Shown: positions 16,923-25,921, counted from the first letter of the stretch. The stretch is DNA of 64,000 nucleotides from Flavobacterium sp. ALJ2 (GCF_015594725.1 NZ_JADNRC010000006.1:1-64000), one strand, 5' to 3'. Notes: generated by a model not told the origin, from the sequence alone. Made by a program: numbers and translations.

Positions 16923-17660
16923 CTAGCTTTTTAAAATGTAATTTTTTATGATAAACAAGTCTTTAAAGCCAAGTTTGGTATAGATTCCTTTTCCCATTAC
17001 AGATGCTTGTAATAAAGCATATTCGGCATTTAAATCTATAGAAAGATTGAGAGCATATTTCATGATTTCTTCAGCAAAACCTTTTCTTCTCATTTCTGGA
17101 ATAACGCCCACGCCATGTATTCCAATATTGTTTTCTGTTTGAAACAGCATAAAAGTACCAATTGGTTGGTTTTGGTATGTAACTAAATGAAATTGTACTT
17201 CGTTGTAATTATGCATTAGGATTTCTTTACTGATTGTATATCCAAATGCGTTTGGATATAAATCAGTCCAGATTTTGGCATCTTCGCTGTTCCATATACG
17301 TTTGAATTCTAGTGTATTTTGTAGTTCGAATGGTTTGTCTAGTTTTAATGCCATTGCTACTTGTTCGGTCTTTTTTATCAATCCTTTGGTATCTAATATT
17401 TCATTAGAATTTGTTTCGTAAATATCCCAATACGGAATTACTAAAGTTGGATTGGATTCAAGAAATTCGATTGCAGTTTGGGCGCTTTTTTGATTCACAT
17501 CCTCACTAAACCATAATTTATTTGGCCAACCTGAACTTTCTATTTTGCAATATTCGAAAGTATTATTTTTATGATAGGATTGAAAAGGAGTTCCTACTGT
17601 TTTCCAAAAATGGGTAAGATTATTAATGTTGTCATCAATTAGATTTGTGTTTTTTTCCAT
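16923..17660 (-). CDS. GNAT family acetyltransferase (two-domain)
   Basis: 245 residues from the ATG at 17660; the longer frame to 17690 begins with TTG and is less likely. The C-terminal half holds the GNAT core: VQFHLVTYQNQPIGTFMLF, then IHGVGVIPEMRRKGFAEEIMKYAL with the acetyl-CoA loop RRKGFA, and ASVMGKGIYTKLGFKDL. The N-terminal half looks like a second, degenerate GNAT domain (NKLWFSEDVN, FLESNPTLVIPYWDIYE). It follows the Crp/Fnr gene by 72 bases, probably one transcript. Substrate unknown. Confidence 0.82.
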   Translation of the reverse strand: MEKNTNLIDDNINNLTHFWKTVGTPFQSYHKNNTFEYCKIESSGWPNKLWFSEDVNQKSAQTAIEFLESNPTLVIPYWDIYETNSNEILDTKGLIKKTEQVAMALKLDKPFELQNTLEFKRIWNSEDAKIWTDLYPNAFGYTISKEILMHNYNEVQFHLVTYQNQPIGTFMLFQTENNIGIHGVGVIPEMRRKGFAEEIMKYALNLSIDLNAEYALLQASVMGKGIYTKLGFKDLFIIKNYILKS

Positions 17661-17732
17661 TTTTAATAAAATTATAAGAGGGTAATTCAAAGCTAAGTAA
17701 GGTCTTTTATCTAAACCTTTACTTATGTTGAT

Positions 17733-18338
17733 TTAGGTCTTTTGATCTAAAATTTTTCTTATTCGACTTAATTGTGTTGCAGTAATTCCTAAATGTGATG
17801 CTATATGGAGTAGGGGTATTCTATGCAAAATATCTGGATGCTTTGCTAATAAATCTAGATATCTTTCGGTAGCATTTTCCATAACGATTGAGATCTCTCT
17901 TTGCTCTTTTTCGATTACCCAGTTTTTTTCGAGGTAAGCAATATAATAGTCTTTTAAATCATCATTTTGGTTAATTAGTTCTCTGTATTTCTTGTAGTTA
18001 ATAGCAATAAGAGTTGAGTCTTCTAGCGCTTCGATTGTAAAATCAGAAGGTGTTTGCTGCAATAATGAAACCGTTGAACCTGCAAAATAGCCTTCTAAGA
18101 AAATATTCTTATTATAAATATTTCCTTCCTTATCGGTAATATAAGCTCTTAAAGCACCTTTGCAGATAAAGTAAATTTCTTTGGCAATTTGTCCATGCTG
18201 TAAAAGGTTTTCTCCTTTTTTTAAGAGTTGAAATTCGGTAATGCTTTCTATTAACTCCCAAGATACGTCTGTAATAGGAGCGTAGCTTTGAAGCTTTAAT
18301 TTTAGGTCGTTACCATATTTATCTTTATCAATTATCAT
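17733..18338 (-). CDS. Crp/Fnr family transcriptional regulator
   Basis: 201 residues: a cyclic-nucleotide-binding-type beta-roll (ENLLQHGQIAKEIYFICKGALRAY, FLEGYFAGSTVSLL, FTIEALEDSTLIAI) followed by a C-terminal winged helix, RIPLLHIASHLGITATQLSRIRKIL. There are no N-terminal cysteines for an Fe-S cluster, so it is not an Fnr oxygen sensor. This short single-HTH form is common in Flavobacteria. A TACATTTG -7-like element on the minus strand lies at 18357-18364. Likely co-transcribed with the GNAT gene. Confidence 0.88.
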   Translation of the reverse strand: MIIDKDKYGNDLKLKLQSYAPITDVSWELIESITEFQLLKKGENLLQHGQIAKEIYFICKGALRAYITDKEGNIYNKNIFLEGYFAGSTVSLLQQTPSDFTIEALEDSTLIAINYKKYRELINQNDDLKDYYIAYLEKNWVIEKEQREISIVMENATERYLDLLAKHPDILHRIPLLHIASHLGITATQLSRIRKILDQKT

Positions 18339-18420
18339 TTACCTTGATTATGTTATCAAATGTATTTAATTATGATCAAAGTGTTTTTAAATTCGAGAGA
18401 ATATTTTGAAAATTTTAGTC

Positions 18421-18525
18421 ACTAGCCCTGATGGGAACGGCATCCTTTTGTGGCGGTGTTCGCCATAAAAGATATAATAGACAGCAGGTCCCGATAGCTA
18501 TCGGGATAGTTCCTTATCCTGCTTA
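18421..18525. repeat. Interspersed repeat with two stable hairpins
   Basis: First hairpin: 18445-18455 pairs with 18461-18471 (11 pairs, centred on TGGCG/CGCCA). Second: a perfect 18-base palindrome at 18489-18506 centred on GATAGCTATC, inside outer arms AGCAGG (18483-18488) and CCTGCT (18518-18523). The wording recalls a repeat common between flavobacterial genes (CCCTGAT..GGCATCCTTTTGTGG). Confidence 0.65.
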
Positions 18526-18534
18526 ATTTTGGAT

Positions 18535-18570
18535 AATAAAAAATGCTGTAAAACCTAAGTCTTACAGCAT
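18535..18570 (-). terminator. Terminator of the efflux operon
   Basis: ATGCTGTAA (18543-18551) and TTACAGCAT (18562-18570) enclose ten bases. On the minus strand a T-run follows. It lies just beyond the outer-membrane channel gene. Confidence 0.85.
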
Positions 18571-18606
18571 CTTCTCAAAAAATAAATAATTAACGGGTAA
18601 TAGGTA

Positions 18607-20025
18607 TTATTTCCATCCTCCACCGAGTGCTCTATATAATTCGGTATTAGCGGTTAATTGTTCGCGTTTGATGTTGGCTAGTTCCAACTCACTTTGCAAT
18701 ATATTCGCTTGTGCTGTAATGACTTCCAGATAATCTGCCATTCCGTTTTTGAATATCATATTTGAATTTGTAATTGCTTGTTGCAATGTTTTTACACGCT
18801 CTTTAAGAAAGTACTGTTGGCTTTCTAGTTTTTCAATTTTAACCAAAGCATCTGATACTTCACTAACGGCAACGAGTACCGATTGTCTGAAGTTTAATAC
18901 TGCTTTTTCTCTTTCGGCTTTGGCAATATTATATTGTGTTCTTATTCTTTTGCTGTTTAGCAAAGGCTGTGTTAATCCGCCAAGAGCAGTTCCGAATAGC
19001 GATGCAGGAATATTAAACCAATTACTTGTTTCGAAAGAATTTAAACCTCCGCTTGCCGTAATTTTAAGGGAAGGGTATAAGTTTGCTTTTGTGATTCCAA
19101 CAGTGGCATTTGCTTTGACTAATGCTAATTCGGCATTTTTTACATCGGGTCTTTGTCTTACTAATGATGATGGAATTCCGGCGGTTAAATTCTCTTTTAA
19201 TTCGATAGAATTAAGTGTTATTGTTCTTTCTTTAGAGCTAGGAAATGAACCTGTTAATACGCTTAATGCATTTTCCTGAATGGCAATGTTTTGCTCCAGT
19301 AAAGGGATTAATTGTGCTGCAATTAGTTTTTGTGCTTCCGATTGCTGAATTGCTAATGAGGTTACCTGACCTGCATCGTATTTTAATTTGATGATGAAGG
19401 TGGTACTATCATTTAATTTTAAGTTCTTTTTGGCAATTTCTAATTGAGAATCGAGCATTAAAAGGTTGTAATATCCTTTGGAAACATTAGAAACAATTGT
19501 CGTTTGCAATGCTTTTTTTACTTCTTCTGATTGAAGATATCCTGCATAAGCTTCTTTTTTCTGACTGCGAATCTTGCCCCAAATATCTGCTTCCCAAGAA
19601 AAGTTTATTCCAGCGGAGTAATCTTCAATATGACTTTTATTTAAAGATTGATTCAGATTATGTCCGTTAAAACTGTTTTTAGATGGATTATTGATACTTC
19701 CGTTTACAAATGCATTTACTTCGGGAATATTTCCCCATTTCGCTTGCGTTAATTGATATTGTGCAATTTCAATATTTTTGGTTGCAATTTGCAAATCATT
19801 ATTTTTTGTAATAGCACTGTCTATTAGTTTTACAATATCTTTTTCTGTAAAGAACGTTTTCCATTCCATATCGGCAATACTTGTAGTATCGCTTGAAGCG
19901 GATGCACCCCTGAAATTATCAGGAAATGCATCTTTTGGAACTTCAATATCCTTTGAAACTTTACAGGATATTAATGTTGTGATGAGTAACAGTATCACAA
20001 CCGTTTTTGTTATATAATTTTTCAT
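18607..20025 (-). CDS. Outer membrane efflux lipoprotein, TolC/OprM family
   Basis: 472 residues from the ATG at 20025. I prefer this start to the one at 20055 because it gives a clean lipoprotein signal, MKNYITKTVVILLLITTLIS before Cys, with lipobox LISC. Two repeated outer-membrane-factor halves follow, with SSLVRQRPDVKNAELALVKANATVGIT near 285-311 and GLTQPLLNSKRIRTQYNIAKAEREKAV near 355-382. It forms the outer-membrane duct of the RND pump encoded directly upstream and is the last gene of the operon. A degraded copy of its first 37 codons precedes it at 20040-20153. Confidence 0.92.
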   Translation of the reverse strand: MKNYITKTVVILLLITTLISCKVSKDIEVPKDAFPDNFRGASASSDTTSIADMEWKTFFTEKDIVKLIDSAITKNNDLQIATKNIEIAQYQLTQAKWGNIPEVNAFVNGSINNPSKNSFNGHNLNQSLNKSHIEDYSAGINFSWEADIWGKIRSQKKEAYAGYLQSEEVKKALQTTIVSNVSKGYYNLLMLDSQLEIAKKNLKLNDSTTFIIKLKYDAGQVTSLAIQQSEAQKLIAAQLIPLLEQNIAIQENALSVLTGSFPSSKERTITLNSIELKENLTAGIPSSLVRQRPDVKNAELALVKANATVGITKANLYPSLKITASGGLNSFETSNWFNIPASLFGTALGGLTQPLLNSKRIRTQYNIAKAEREKAVLNFRQSVLVAVSEVSDALVKIEKLESQQYFLKERVKTLQQAITNSNMIFKNGMADYLEVITAQANILQSELELANIKREQLTANTELYRALGGGWK

Positions 20026-20039
20026 TTTATATGGTATCA

Positions 20040-20153
20040 TTAATTTTTTCGACATTTATCTTCAGGTGCTTCAAGTGCTTTTGATACTTTCCAGGATATT
20101 AATGTAAAGACAACAAAAACTGTTATCAGAACTGATGTTATATAATTTTCCAT
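20040..20153 (-). pseudogene. Decayed duplicate of the 5' end of the efflux channel gene
   Basis: A 37-codon frame, MENYITSVLITVFVVFTLIS then WKVSKALEAPEDKC, aligns along its length with the start of the outer-membrane factor next door (MKNYITK...LISC KVSKDIEVPKDAF). DNA identity is visible too, for example GGATATTAATGT and GTTATATAATTTT-CAT in both. The lipobox Cys is Trp, and the frame stops at 20040, so it encodes no lipoprotein. It sits two bases after the pump gene's stop codon. Confidence 0.8.
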
Positions 20154-20155
20154 TT

Positions 20156-23100
20156 TTATTTTTCTTCGTTATGAATTACGGCCAATGATTTTCCAGAAAC
20201 CTTTTCTTGTAAATGTTGGAATACGATAAATAGAACTGGGATAATTAATACCCCAAGGATTACTCCTGAAATCATTCCACCTGCAGCGCCAATACTTATA
20301 GAGTGGTTCCCTTTTGCAGATGGACCTGTAGCGCTCATCATCGGTATGATTCCCACGACAAATGCTAATGATGTCATGATAATTGGTCGTAGTCTTAGTT
20401 TGGCAGCTTCTATCGATGATGCCACTAACGATTTTCCTGCTTTTCTTCGCTGTGAAGCAAATTCAACGATAAGAATTGCATTCTTTGCCAGCAATCCTAT
20501 AAGCATGACCAGAGCTACTTGTACATAAATGTTATTTTCGATACCAGTTAATCCGATAGCTACAAATACTCCAAATATTCCAACGGGGATTGATAATATT
20601 ACTGCTAAAGGCAAGATGTAACTTTCGTATTGTGCTGCAAGTAGGAAGTAAATGAATATTAGACAGAGTAGGAAAATAGTTGTTGATTGTCCTCCTGAAG
20701 AAATTTCTTCACGTGTTTGTCCTGAAAACTCATAGCTGTATCCTGTTGGCAATTGTTGTGCTGCAACTTCTTCAATTGCTTTAATGGCATCTCCTGAACT
20801 AAATCCTGGTTTTGGAATGGCATTAATTGAAATTGAGTTAAACAAGTTATATCTCGAAGCTGTTTCGGATCCATAGATACGAGTCAGTTTTACCAAAGTA
20901 TTGATTGGAACCATTCCGCCATTTTTGTTTTTTACAAAAATGTTATTAATTGATGATGGTGCAGCTCTATCGTCGATATCTGCTTGTACAACTACTCTAT
21001 AATATTTACCAAATCGGTTAAAGTCAGATGCTTGTGTACTACCAAAATAAGCTTGCATTGTTTGTAGAATGTCTTTTACATTTACGCCCAATTGGTCTGC
21101 TTTTTCGTCATCAATATCCAATTGCAATTGTGGATAATCTGCTTTAAAGGTGGTAAATGCTACTGCAATTTCTGGGCGTTTCATCAACTCTCCAATAAAG
21201 GTTTGTGATATTCCGCTAAATTTATCTAGTTTACCTCCTGTTTTATCTTGTAGCACCATATCCAATGCCTCTACGTTACTGAATCCAGGTACGGTAGGGA
21301 AACTGAATACAAAGAAACTACCTGTTGAAATAGCACCTAATTTTCCTTGTACGTCGGCCATGATTTGATCAATATTCTTGATTGCTCCACGCTCTTCATT
21401 TGGTTTAAGCAAAACAAAAATAACGGCTGATGATGGACTTGTTGAGTTCGTTAACAAGTTAAAACCTGAAATCGCTGTTACAAATCGTGATGCATCTAAT
21501 CCTCTTAAAGTATTCTCTGCTTCGGTCATTACTTTTTGAGTTCTATCTAGCGATGTCCCTGATGGCGTATTTACTGCAATTGCAATAAAACCTTGATCTT
21601 CTGTAGGTATAAATCCTGAAGGTGTCGTATTTACCATTAAGATAGTTGCAGCAGTTATTATTGCTAATCCTCCTAAACTAACCCATTTATTACGTATTAA
21701 GAATCTTAAACTTCCGACATAGCGGTTGGTTAATGAGTTGAAGCTTTTATTGAATCCTATAAAGAATTTTTCTTTAAATCCTTTTTTTGTTTCTGGATTA
21801 GCTGCATGCGTTGCTGCATGATTATTTTTTAAGAATAAAGCAGCAAGTGCTGGACTTAAAGTTAGTGCATTAACTGCCGAAATTAGAATTGCAATTGCCA
21901 AGGTAAAGGCAAACTGACGATAGAAAACTCCTGTAGAACCTTCCATAAAACCTACGGGCAAGAAAACGGCAGCCATTACTAAGGTAATAGAAATAATTGC
22001 TCCTGTAATTTCATGCATCGCTTCATTTGTGGCTGCTTTTGGCGATAAATTCTTGTGTTCCATTTTTGCATGCACCGCCTCGACGACGACAATTGCATCA
22101 TCGACGACAATACCAATTGCAAGGATTAAGGCAAATAATGTTAACAGATTTATCGAAAACCCGAATAGCTGCATGAAGAAAAACGTACCCAAAATAGCAA
22201 CTGGAACAGCAATTGCAGGAATTAATGTTGATCTAAAATCTTGCAGAAATATAAATACTACGATAAATACTAATATGAAGGCTTCTATCAGAGTGTGTTT
22301 TACTTGATCGATAGATTGGTCTAATGAAACTTTTGTGCTATAGAATACATTTTGTTTTATTCCTGCTGGGAAACTTTTAGCTGATTTTTCCATCAGCTTG
22401 TTAATTGCTACCTGAATTTCATTTGAGTTAGATCCTGCTAACTGTATGATACCTATTACAACTCCTTTTTTACCATTTAAACGAGTTAAACTATTGTATG
22501 AATAAGCTCCAAGTTCAACTCTTGCCACGTCTTTTAAACGAAGTATTGAACCATCAGCATTGGCACGAATAGCTATTTTTTCATATTCTTCAGGTTTTGT
22601 TAATTTACCTTTATATTTGATAACGTATTCAAAAACTTCTTGACTTCGTTCTCCAAATTTCCCAGGTGCTGCCTCTAAACTTTTGTCTTGTATGGCTTTC
22701 ATTACTTCGTTTGGCGTAACCTGATAGGTTGCCATTTGTGTTGGATTTAGCCATACGCGCATTGAGTAATCTCTTACACCTCCAAATATACTCGCTGAAC
22801 CTACTCCCGGAATACGTTTTATTTCAGGAATAATATTGATTTGAGCATAATTGGCAACGAATGTCTGGTCGTATTTAGCTTCGTCTTCGGTATATAAACC
22901 AATACCCATAATGAAGCTGTTTTGTTGCTTGGCAGTGGTTACACCTTGCTGAACTACCTCTGTAGGCAATTGACTTGTTGCTTGAGAAACTCTGTTTTGA
23001 ACGTTAACTGCTGCTTGATCGGCATCTGTACCCAATTTAAAGAATATGGTAATGGCTAATGTACCATCATTGCTCGCTGTTGAGCTCATATAGCTCATGT

Positions 23101-23320
23101 TTTCTACACCATTTATAGATTCTTCTAGTGATGGTGCTACCGAACGTAAGACTGTTTCGGCACTTGCACCCGGATATACTGCTGTTACTAAAACCGATGG
23201 TGGTGCTATATCAGGAAACTGTTGTAAGGGTAATTTTGTAAGTCCAAGTACACCCAATATCACCAATAAAATGGAGATAACAGTTGCCAGTACAGGTCTT
23301 TGTATGAATATTTTGAACAT
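20156..23320 (-). CDS. RND efflux pump, HAE1/AcrB type
   Basis: 1054 residues, normal for AcrB-like pumps. It starts MFKIFIQRPVLATVISILLV, the usual first helix. TM4 carries the proton-relay Asp pair in LAIGIVVDDAIVVVEAVHAKM (about 400-420). The docking/porter segments VLVTAVYPGASAETV and GQTREEISSG are present, as is the C-terminal half repeat PVGIFGVFVAIGLTGIENNIYVQ. It exports hydrophobic compounds from the periplasm using proton motive force, with the adaptor encoded ten bases upstream and the channel downstream. Substrate range is unknown. Confidence 0.95.
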   Translation of the reverse strand: MFKIFIQRPVLATVISILLVILGVLGLTKLPLQQFPDIAPPSVLVTAVYPGASAETVLRSVAPSLEESINGVENMSYMSSTASNDGTLAITIFFKLGTDADQAAVNVQNRVSQATSQLPTEVVQQGVTTAKQQNSFIMGIGLYTEDEAKYDQTFVANYAQINIIPEIKRIPGVGSASIFGGVRDYSMRVWLNPTQMATYQVTPNEVMKAIQDKSLEAAPGKFGERSQEVFEYVIKYKGKLTKPEEYEKIAIRANADGSILRLKDVARVELGAYSYNSLTRLNGKKGVVIGIIQLAGSNSNEIQVAINKLMEKSAKSFPAGIKQNVFYSTKVSLDQSIDQVKHTLIEAFILVFIVVFIFLQDFRSTLIPAIAVPVAILGTFFFMQLFGFSINLLTLFALILAIGIVVDDAIVVVEAVHAKMEHKNLSPKAATNEAMHEITGAIISITLVMAAVFLPVGFMEGSTGVFYRQFAFTLAIAILISAVNALTLSPALAALFLKNNHAATHAANPETKKGFKEKFFIGFNKSFNSLTNRYVGSLRFLIRNKWVSLGGLAIITAATILMVNTTPSGFIPTEDQGFIAIAVNTPSGTSLDRTQKVMTEAENTLRGLDASRFVTAISGFNLLTNSTSPSSAVIFVLLKPNEERGAIKNIDQIMADVQGKLGAISTGSFFVFSFPTVPGFSNVEALDMVLQDKTGGKLDKFSGISQTFIGELMKRPEIAVAFTTFKADYPQLQLDIDDEKADQLGVNVKDILQTMQAYFGSTQASDFNRFGKYYRVVVQADIDDRAAPSSINNIFVKNKNGGMVPINTLVKLTRIYGSETASRYNLFNSISINAIPKPGFSSGDAIKAIEEVAAQQLPTGYSYEFSGQTREEISSGGQSTTIFLLCLIFIYFLLAAQYESYILPLAVILSIPVGIFGVFVAIGLTGIENNIYVQVALVMLIGLLAKNAILIVEFASQRRKAGKSLVASSIEAAKLRLRPIIMTSLAFVVGIIPMMSATGPSAKGNHSISIGAAGGMISGVILGVLIIPVLFIVFQHLQEKVSGKSLAVIHNEEK

Positions 23321-23330
23321 TTTCGTTAAA

Positions 23331-24473
23331 TTATTTTTTGTTAATTATTTGAGCAACTTTAGCAGTCGATTTTTCTGGCTGAATTACTTGTCCTTCCTGT
23401 AGTTTGTCGATACCAGTTAATACGATTTGGTCACCAGATTTTACACCATCTTTAATTAGATAATCTGTTCCAGTTTTTCCGATAATTGTGATTGGCATTT
23501 TGTTTACCTTGTTTTCTTTAGTCAGCGTATAAACGAAAACTTTGTCTTGCATTTCTATAGTAGCAGATTGCGGAACCAAAATAGCATCATCATGCTGAAT
23601 CCCTAAGCGGATTTTCCCTGTATTCCCTGAGCGCAATGTTCCATTTGAATTAGGAAAAGTTGCTCTAAGTGTTATTGCTCCAGTGTTTTTATCGAATTGT
23701 CCATCGACCATGTCGATTTTTCCTAATTGTGTATAAGCATTACCGTCGGCTAGTATTAAAGAAACCGGAGGCAGGTTTTTGATTTTGTCACCAATTGTAT
23801 TTCCAGAATATTGAGTTTTGAAATTGATAAAATCTGTTTCTCCTAATGAGAAATAAGCATATACTTCATGAACATCTGATAATTTTGTTAATGGTTCAAT
23901 ATCAGATACAGAAACTAAACTTCCTTGTTTTTTAGGAAGTCTTCCTATGTATCCGCTTACTGGGGCTGTGATTGTGGTATAACTTAAATTAATTTTTGCA
24001 GATTCTACCATTGCTTTGGCTTGTTCAATATTTGCAGCAGCAATTCTATGAGTAGCTTTTGCCGTTTTTAATTGATAGTCAGAAACTACTTTGTTCTGTA
24101 CAAGTGGAGTTAGCTTATCAATTTCTAGTTGCGCATTGATCAATGCAGCTTCGGCTCCGTGAAGGTTTGCCAATGCATTGTTGAGCTGTTCACGGAATGG
24201 GCGTTCGTTTATTTTAAATAATGACTGTCCTTTTGAAACGTAAGCTCCTTCGTCTACCAAAACTCGGTCTAGGGTACCACTTACTTGTGGTCGAATTTCT
24301 ACATCAATCGTTCCTTGTATTGAAGCAGGATATTCTGAATCTGTTGTTGCATTTGTGTTTTTAATAGCAAGTACGGGTAATAATGGGGCTGCAGGAGCAG
24401 GTGCTTGAGTCTTATCTGCACATCCTATTACAACTAGTGCTACAAGGATACTGGTTAAGATTACTTTTTTCAT
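23331..24473 (-). CDS. RND efflux periplasmic adaptor lipoprotein (MFP)
   Basis: 380 residues from the ATG at 24473, which gives the lipoprotein signal MKKVILTSILVALVVIG before Cys. The in-frame ATG at 24548 would add 25 Asn-rich residues and bury the signal. The body has the AcrA layout: SIQGTIDVEIRPQVSGTLDRVLVDEGAYVSKGQSLFKI (barrel-sandwich), a coiled-coil hairpin (about 85-150), ITAPVSGYIGRLPKKQGSLV and the C-terminal membrane-proximal domain. First gene of the efflux operon. An operator-like box lies upstream at 24559-24580. Confidence 0.92.
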   Translation of the reverse strand: MKKVILTSILVALVVIGCADKTQAPAPAAPLLPVLAIKNTNATTDSEYPASIQGTIDVEIRPQVSGTLDRVLVDEGAYVSKGQSLFKINERPFREQLNNALANLHGAEAALINAQLEIDKLTPLVQNKVVSDYQLKTAKATHRIAAANIEQAKAMVESAKINLSYTTITAPVSGYIGRLPKKQGSLVSVSDIEPLTKLSDVHEVYAYFSLGETDFINFKTQYSGNTIGDKIKNLPPVSLILADGNAYTQLGKIDMVDGQFDKNTGAITLRATFPNSNGTLRSGNTGKIRLGIQHDDAILVPQSATIEMQDKVFVYTLTKENKVNKMPITIIGKTGTDYLIKDGVKSGDQIVLTGIDKLQEGQVIQPEKSTAKVAQIINKK

Positions 24474-24558
24474 TTTAGCGTTGATTTTAATTTGTTGAAC
24501 ATTTGGATTATTTAAATTCGGATTAGGTTTTGTATTATTTTGATTCATATTTACTAGT

Positions 24559-24580
24559 GTTAAAAAATCTAACAGCGTTA
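24559..24580 (-). promoter_or_regulatory. TetR operator-like box upstream of the efflux operon
   Basis: GTTAAA, five bases, then TAAC-AGC-GTTA. The 4-3-4 palindrome (24570-24580) and its 11-base offset from the left half match the box in front of the tetR gene. Confidence 0.6.
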
Positions 24581-24642
24581 ACTATATTGGTGTAAAAATT
24601 TATATAAATATTCCTTCCACTTATAAATAAATTATAATTGGT

Positions 24643-24911
24643 ATTAAATTATTTATCACTGTTTAGTGATGTTTCAAAAAACTTCAATTTTTCTTTCAAC
24701 ACGACCTTCGATTCCGCTCAGGATGACAAAAGGATGATAATAAATTGAAATTATAGTATTAAATTACTGCATTAAATTTTTTAACGTCGTTAAGTAGAGT
24801 TGTAAAAAAAACTTTTTGATTTTTATTTTGACTTCGTTTAAGATGACAAAATTTGGTTCAAATTTACTACATTAAATTATTTATCAGCGTTAAGTGAGCA
24901 TTAAATTTTTT
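24643..24911. repeat. Degenerate tandem copies of the operator box and a 100-128 base unit
   Basis: Boxes begin at 24643, 24771 and 24871, each ATTAAATT followed 11 bases on by a TAAC/TATC-n3-GTTA-like dyad (24782-24792 is perfect, TAAC-GTC-GTTA). A shorter copy starts near 24900. The units at 24643 and 24771 also align further on, through a T-rich stretch to a CTTCG-n-GATGACAAAA tail. Confidence 0.6.
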
Positions 24912-25505
24912 TTAACGTATTGATTTTATGATTCCACCAATGGCATCTTTTAAAATTTGGGTATTAATTGTTTCTAATGTTTCACTTTTGTTGATGATGT
25001 TGATAGAAATTAAACCATGTATTACTGAAAAGAAAGTAAAATATTTTTGTTTTATTATTTCTTCAGTTGGTTTACTGTCTTTCATTATTTCTGCAATAAC
25101 GGCAATAAATAGTTTGTAAGGAGCTTCTGAGGCAGAACAACGCTCATTACAGCATGTCATCTGTACTCCAAACATTAACTGATACATATCGGTATCGGTA
25201 AATGCGTAGTCCCAATATGCCATCCACATTGCTTCAAGCTGTTCTTCGGGATTATCGGATTTGTTTTTGGCTTTTTCTAGTTCGATAGTTAACTTAACGA
25301 AACCTCTACCTGTTAGTTCTTGTAATATTGCATCTTTGTTCGAAAAGTATTCATAAATGATAGGAGCAGTATATTCAATCTTATCTGCAATTTTTCGCAT
25401 ACTAAGACCTTGCCAACCCTCATCTTTTACAATAGTACAGGCAGCATCCAGAATGTTTTTTCTGGTCTCTTGTTTTTGTCTTAAAATTCGATCTTTGCTT
25501 GCCAT
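24912..25505 (-). CDS. TetR family transcriptional regulator
   Basis: 197 residues. The N-terminal HTH is RKNILDAACTIVKDEGWQGLSMRKIADKIEYTAPIIYEYFSNKDAIL (about 14-60), a standard TetR DNA-binding domain. The ligand domain holds a CCNERC cluster (about 123-128) that could sense metals or electrophiles, though this is speculative. Encoded just upstream of the tripartite efflux operon on the same strand, so it probably represses it. An operator-like box lies 23 bases before its own ATG, next to a TACATTTG -7 element, suggesting autoregulation. Confidence 0.9.
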   Translation of the reverse strand: MASKDRILRQKQETRKNILDAACTIVKDEGWQGLSMRKIADKIEYTAPIIYEYFSNKDAILQELTGRGFVKLTIELEKAKNKSDNPEEQLEAMWMAYWDYAFTDTDMYQLMFGVQMTCCNERCSASEAPYKLFIAVIAEIMKDSKPTEEIIKQKYFTFFSVIHGLISINIINKSETLETINTQILKDAIGGIIKSIR

Positions 25506-25516
25506 TTTTTGAGAGT

Positions 25517-25538
25517 ATTAAATTGTTTAACACCGTTA
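25517..25538 (-). promoter_or_regulatory. Operator-like box before the tetR gene
   Basis: ATTAAA, five bases, then TAAC-ACC-GTTA (25528-25538). It lies two bases downstream, in the direction of transcription, of the -7 element at 25541-25548, so it covers the predicted transcript start. Confidence 0.65.
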
Positions 25539-25540
25539 GG

Positions 25541-25548
25541 CAAATGTA
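25541..25548 (-). promoter_or_regulatory. -7 element of the tetR gene
   Basis: TACATTTG on the minus strand fits TAnnTTTG. I could not find a clear -33 partner. Confidence 0.5.
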
Positions 25549-25921
25549 TGGCAATTTTTAAGATTAAAAAATATTTATTTCATAGTTTTTTCTTATTGCC
25601 TAATAAATAAATCACAAGTAAGATGTTATGTAAGGTAAAGTATAAAAATTGTGATGTAATATGCTTGAAGTAATAGGTAAATTGATAAAAGATAAGGTAT
25701 ATAATGTAAATGGGGGTAAAGGGTATGTTAACTTATTGAGTGTGATTAAGTTGTTTGTTTGTTATTATTCTTATTTAATGTTTTTTCTATGTTAATTAGC
25801 TTAATTGATTTATAATCATTCAATTGTACTATTATTAAGTTCTTTTATTCTAATAAAAAAACGACTTGGTGAATTTAAAATTGCTAATAATTCTTACATT
25901 AGACGATTCTAAATTTAAACT
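25549..25921. other. Divergent intergenic region, nothing else recognised
   Basis: A+T-rich region between the tetR gene and the DUF2339 gene. I see no coding frame, hairpin or consensus promoter for the rightward gene. Confidence 0.5.

Noticed and set aside
17661-17690. N-terminal extension of the GNAT gene
   Set aside because: The extension starts with TTG, reads as unconserved residues, and an ATG lies just inside.
18749-19279. 176-codon plus-strand frame
   Set aside because: Shadow of the outer-membrane channel gene on the other strand.
24474-24548. 25-residue extension of the efflux adaptor
   Set aside because: It would place an Asn-rich segment before a clear lipoprotein signal peptide.
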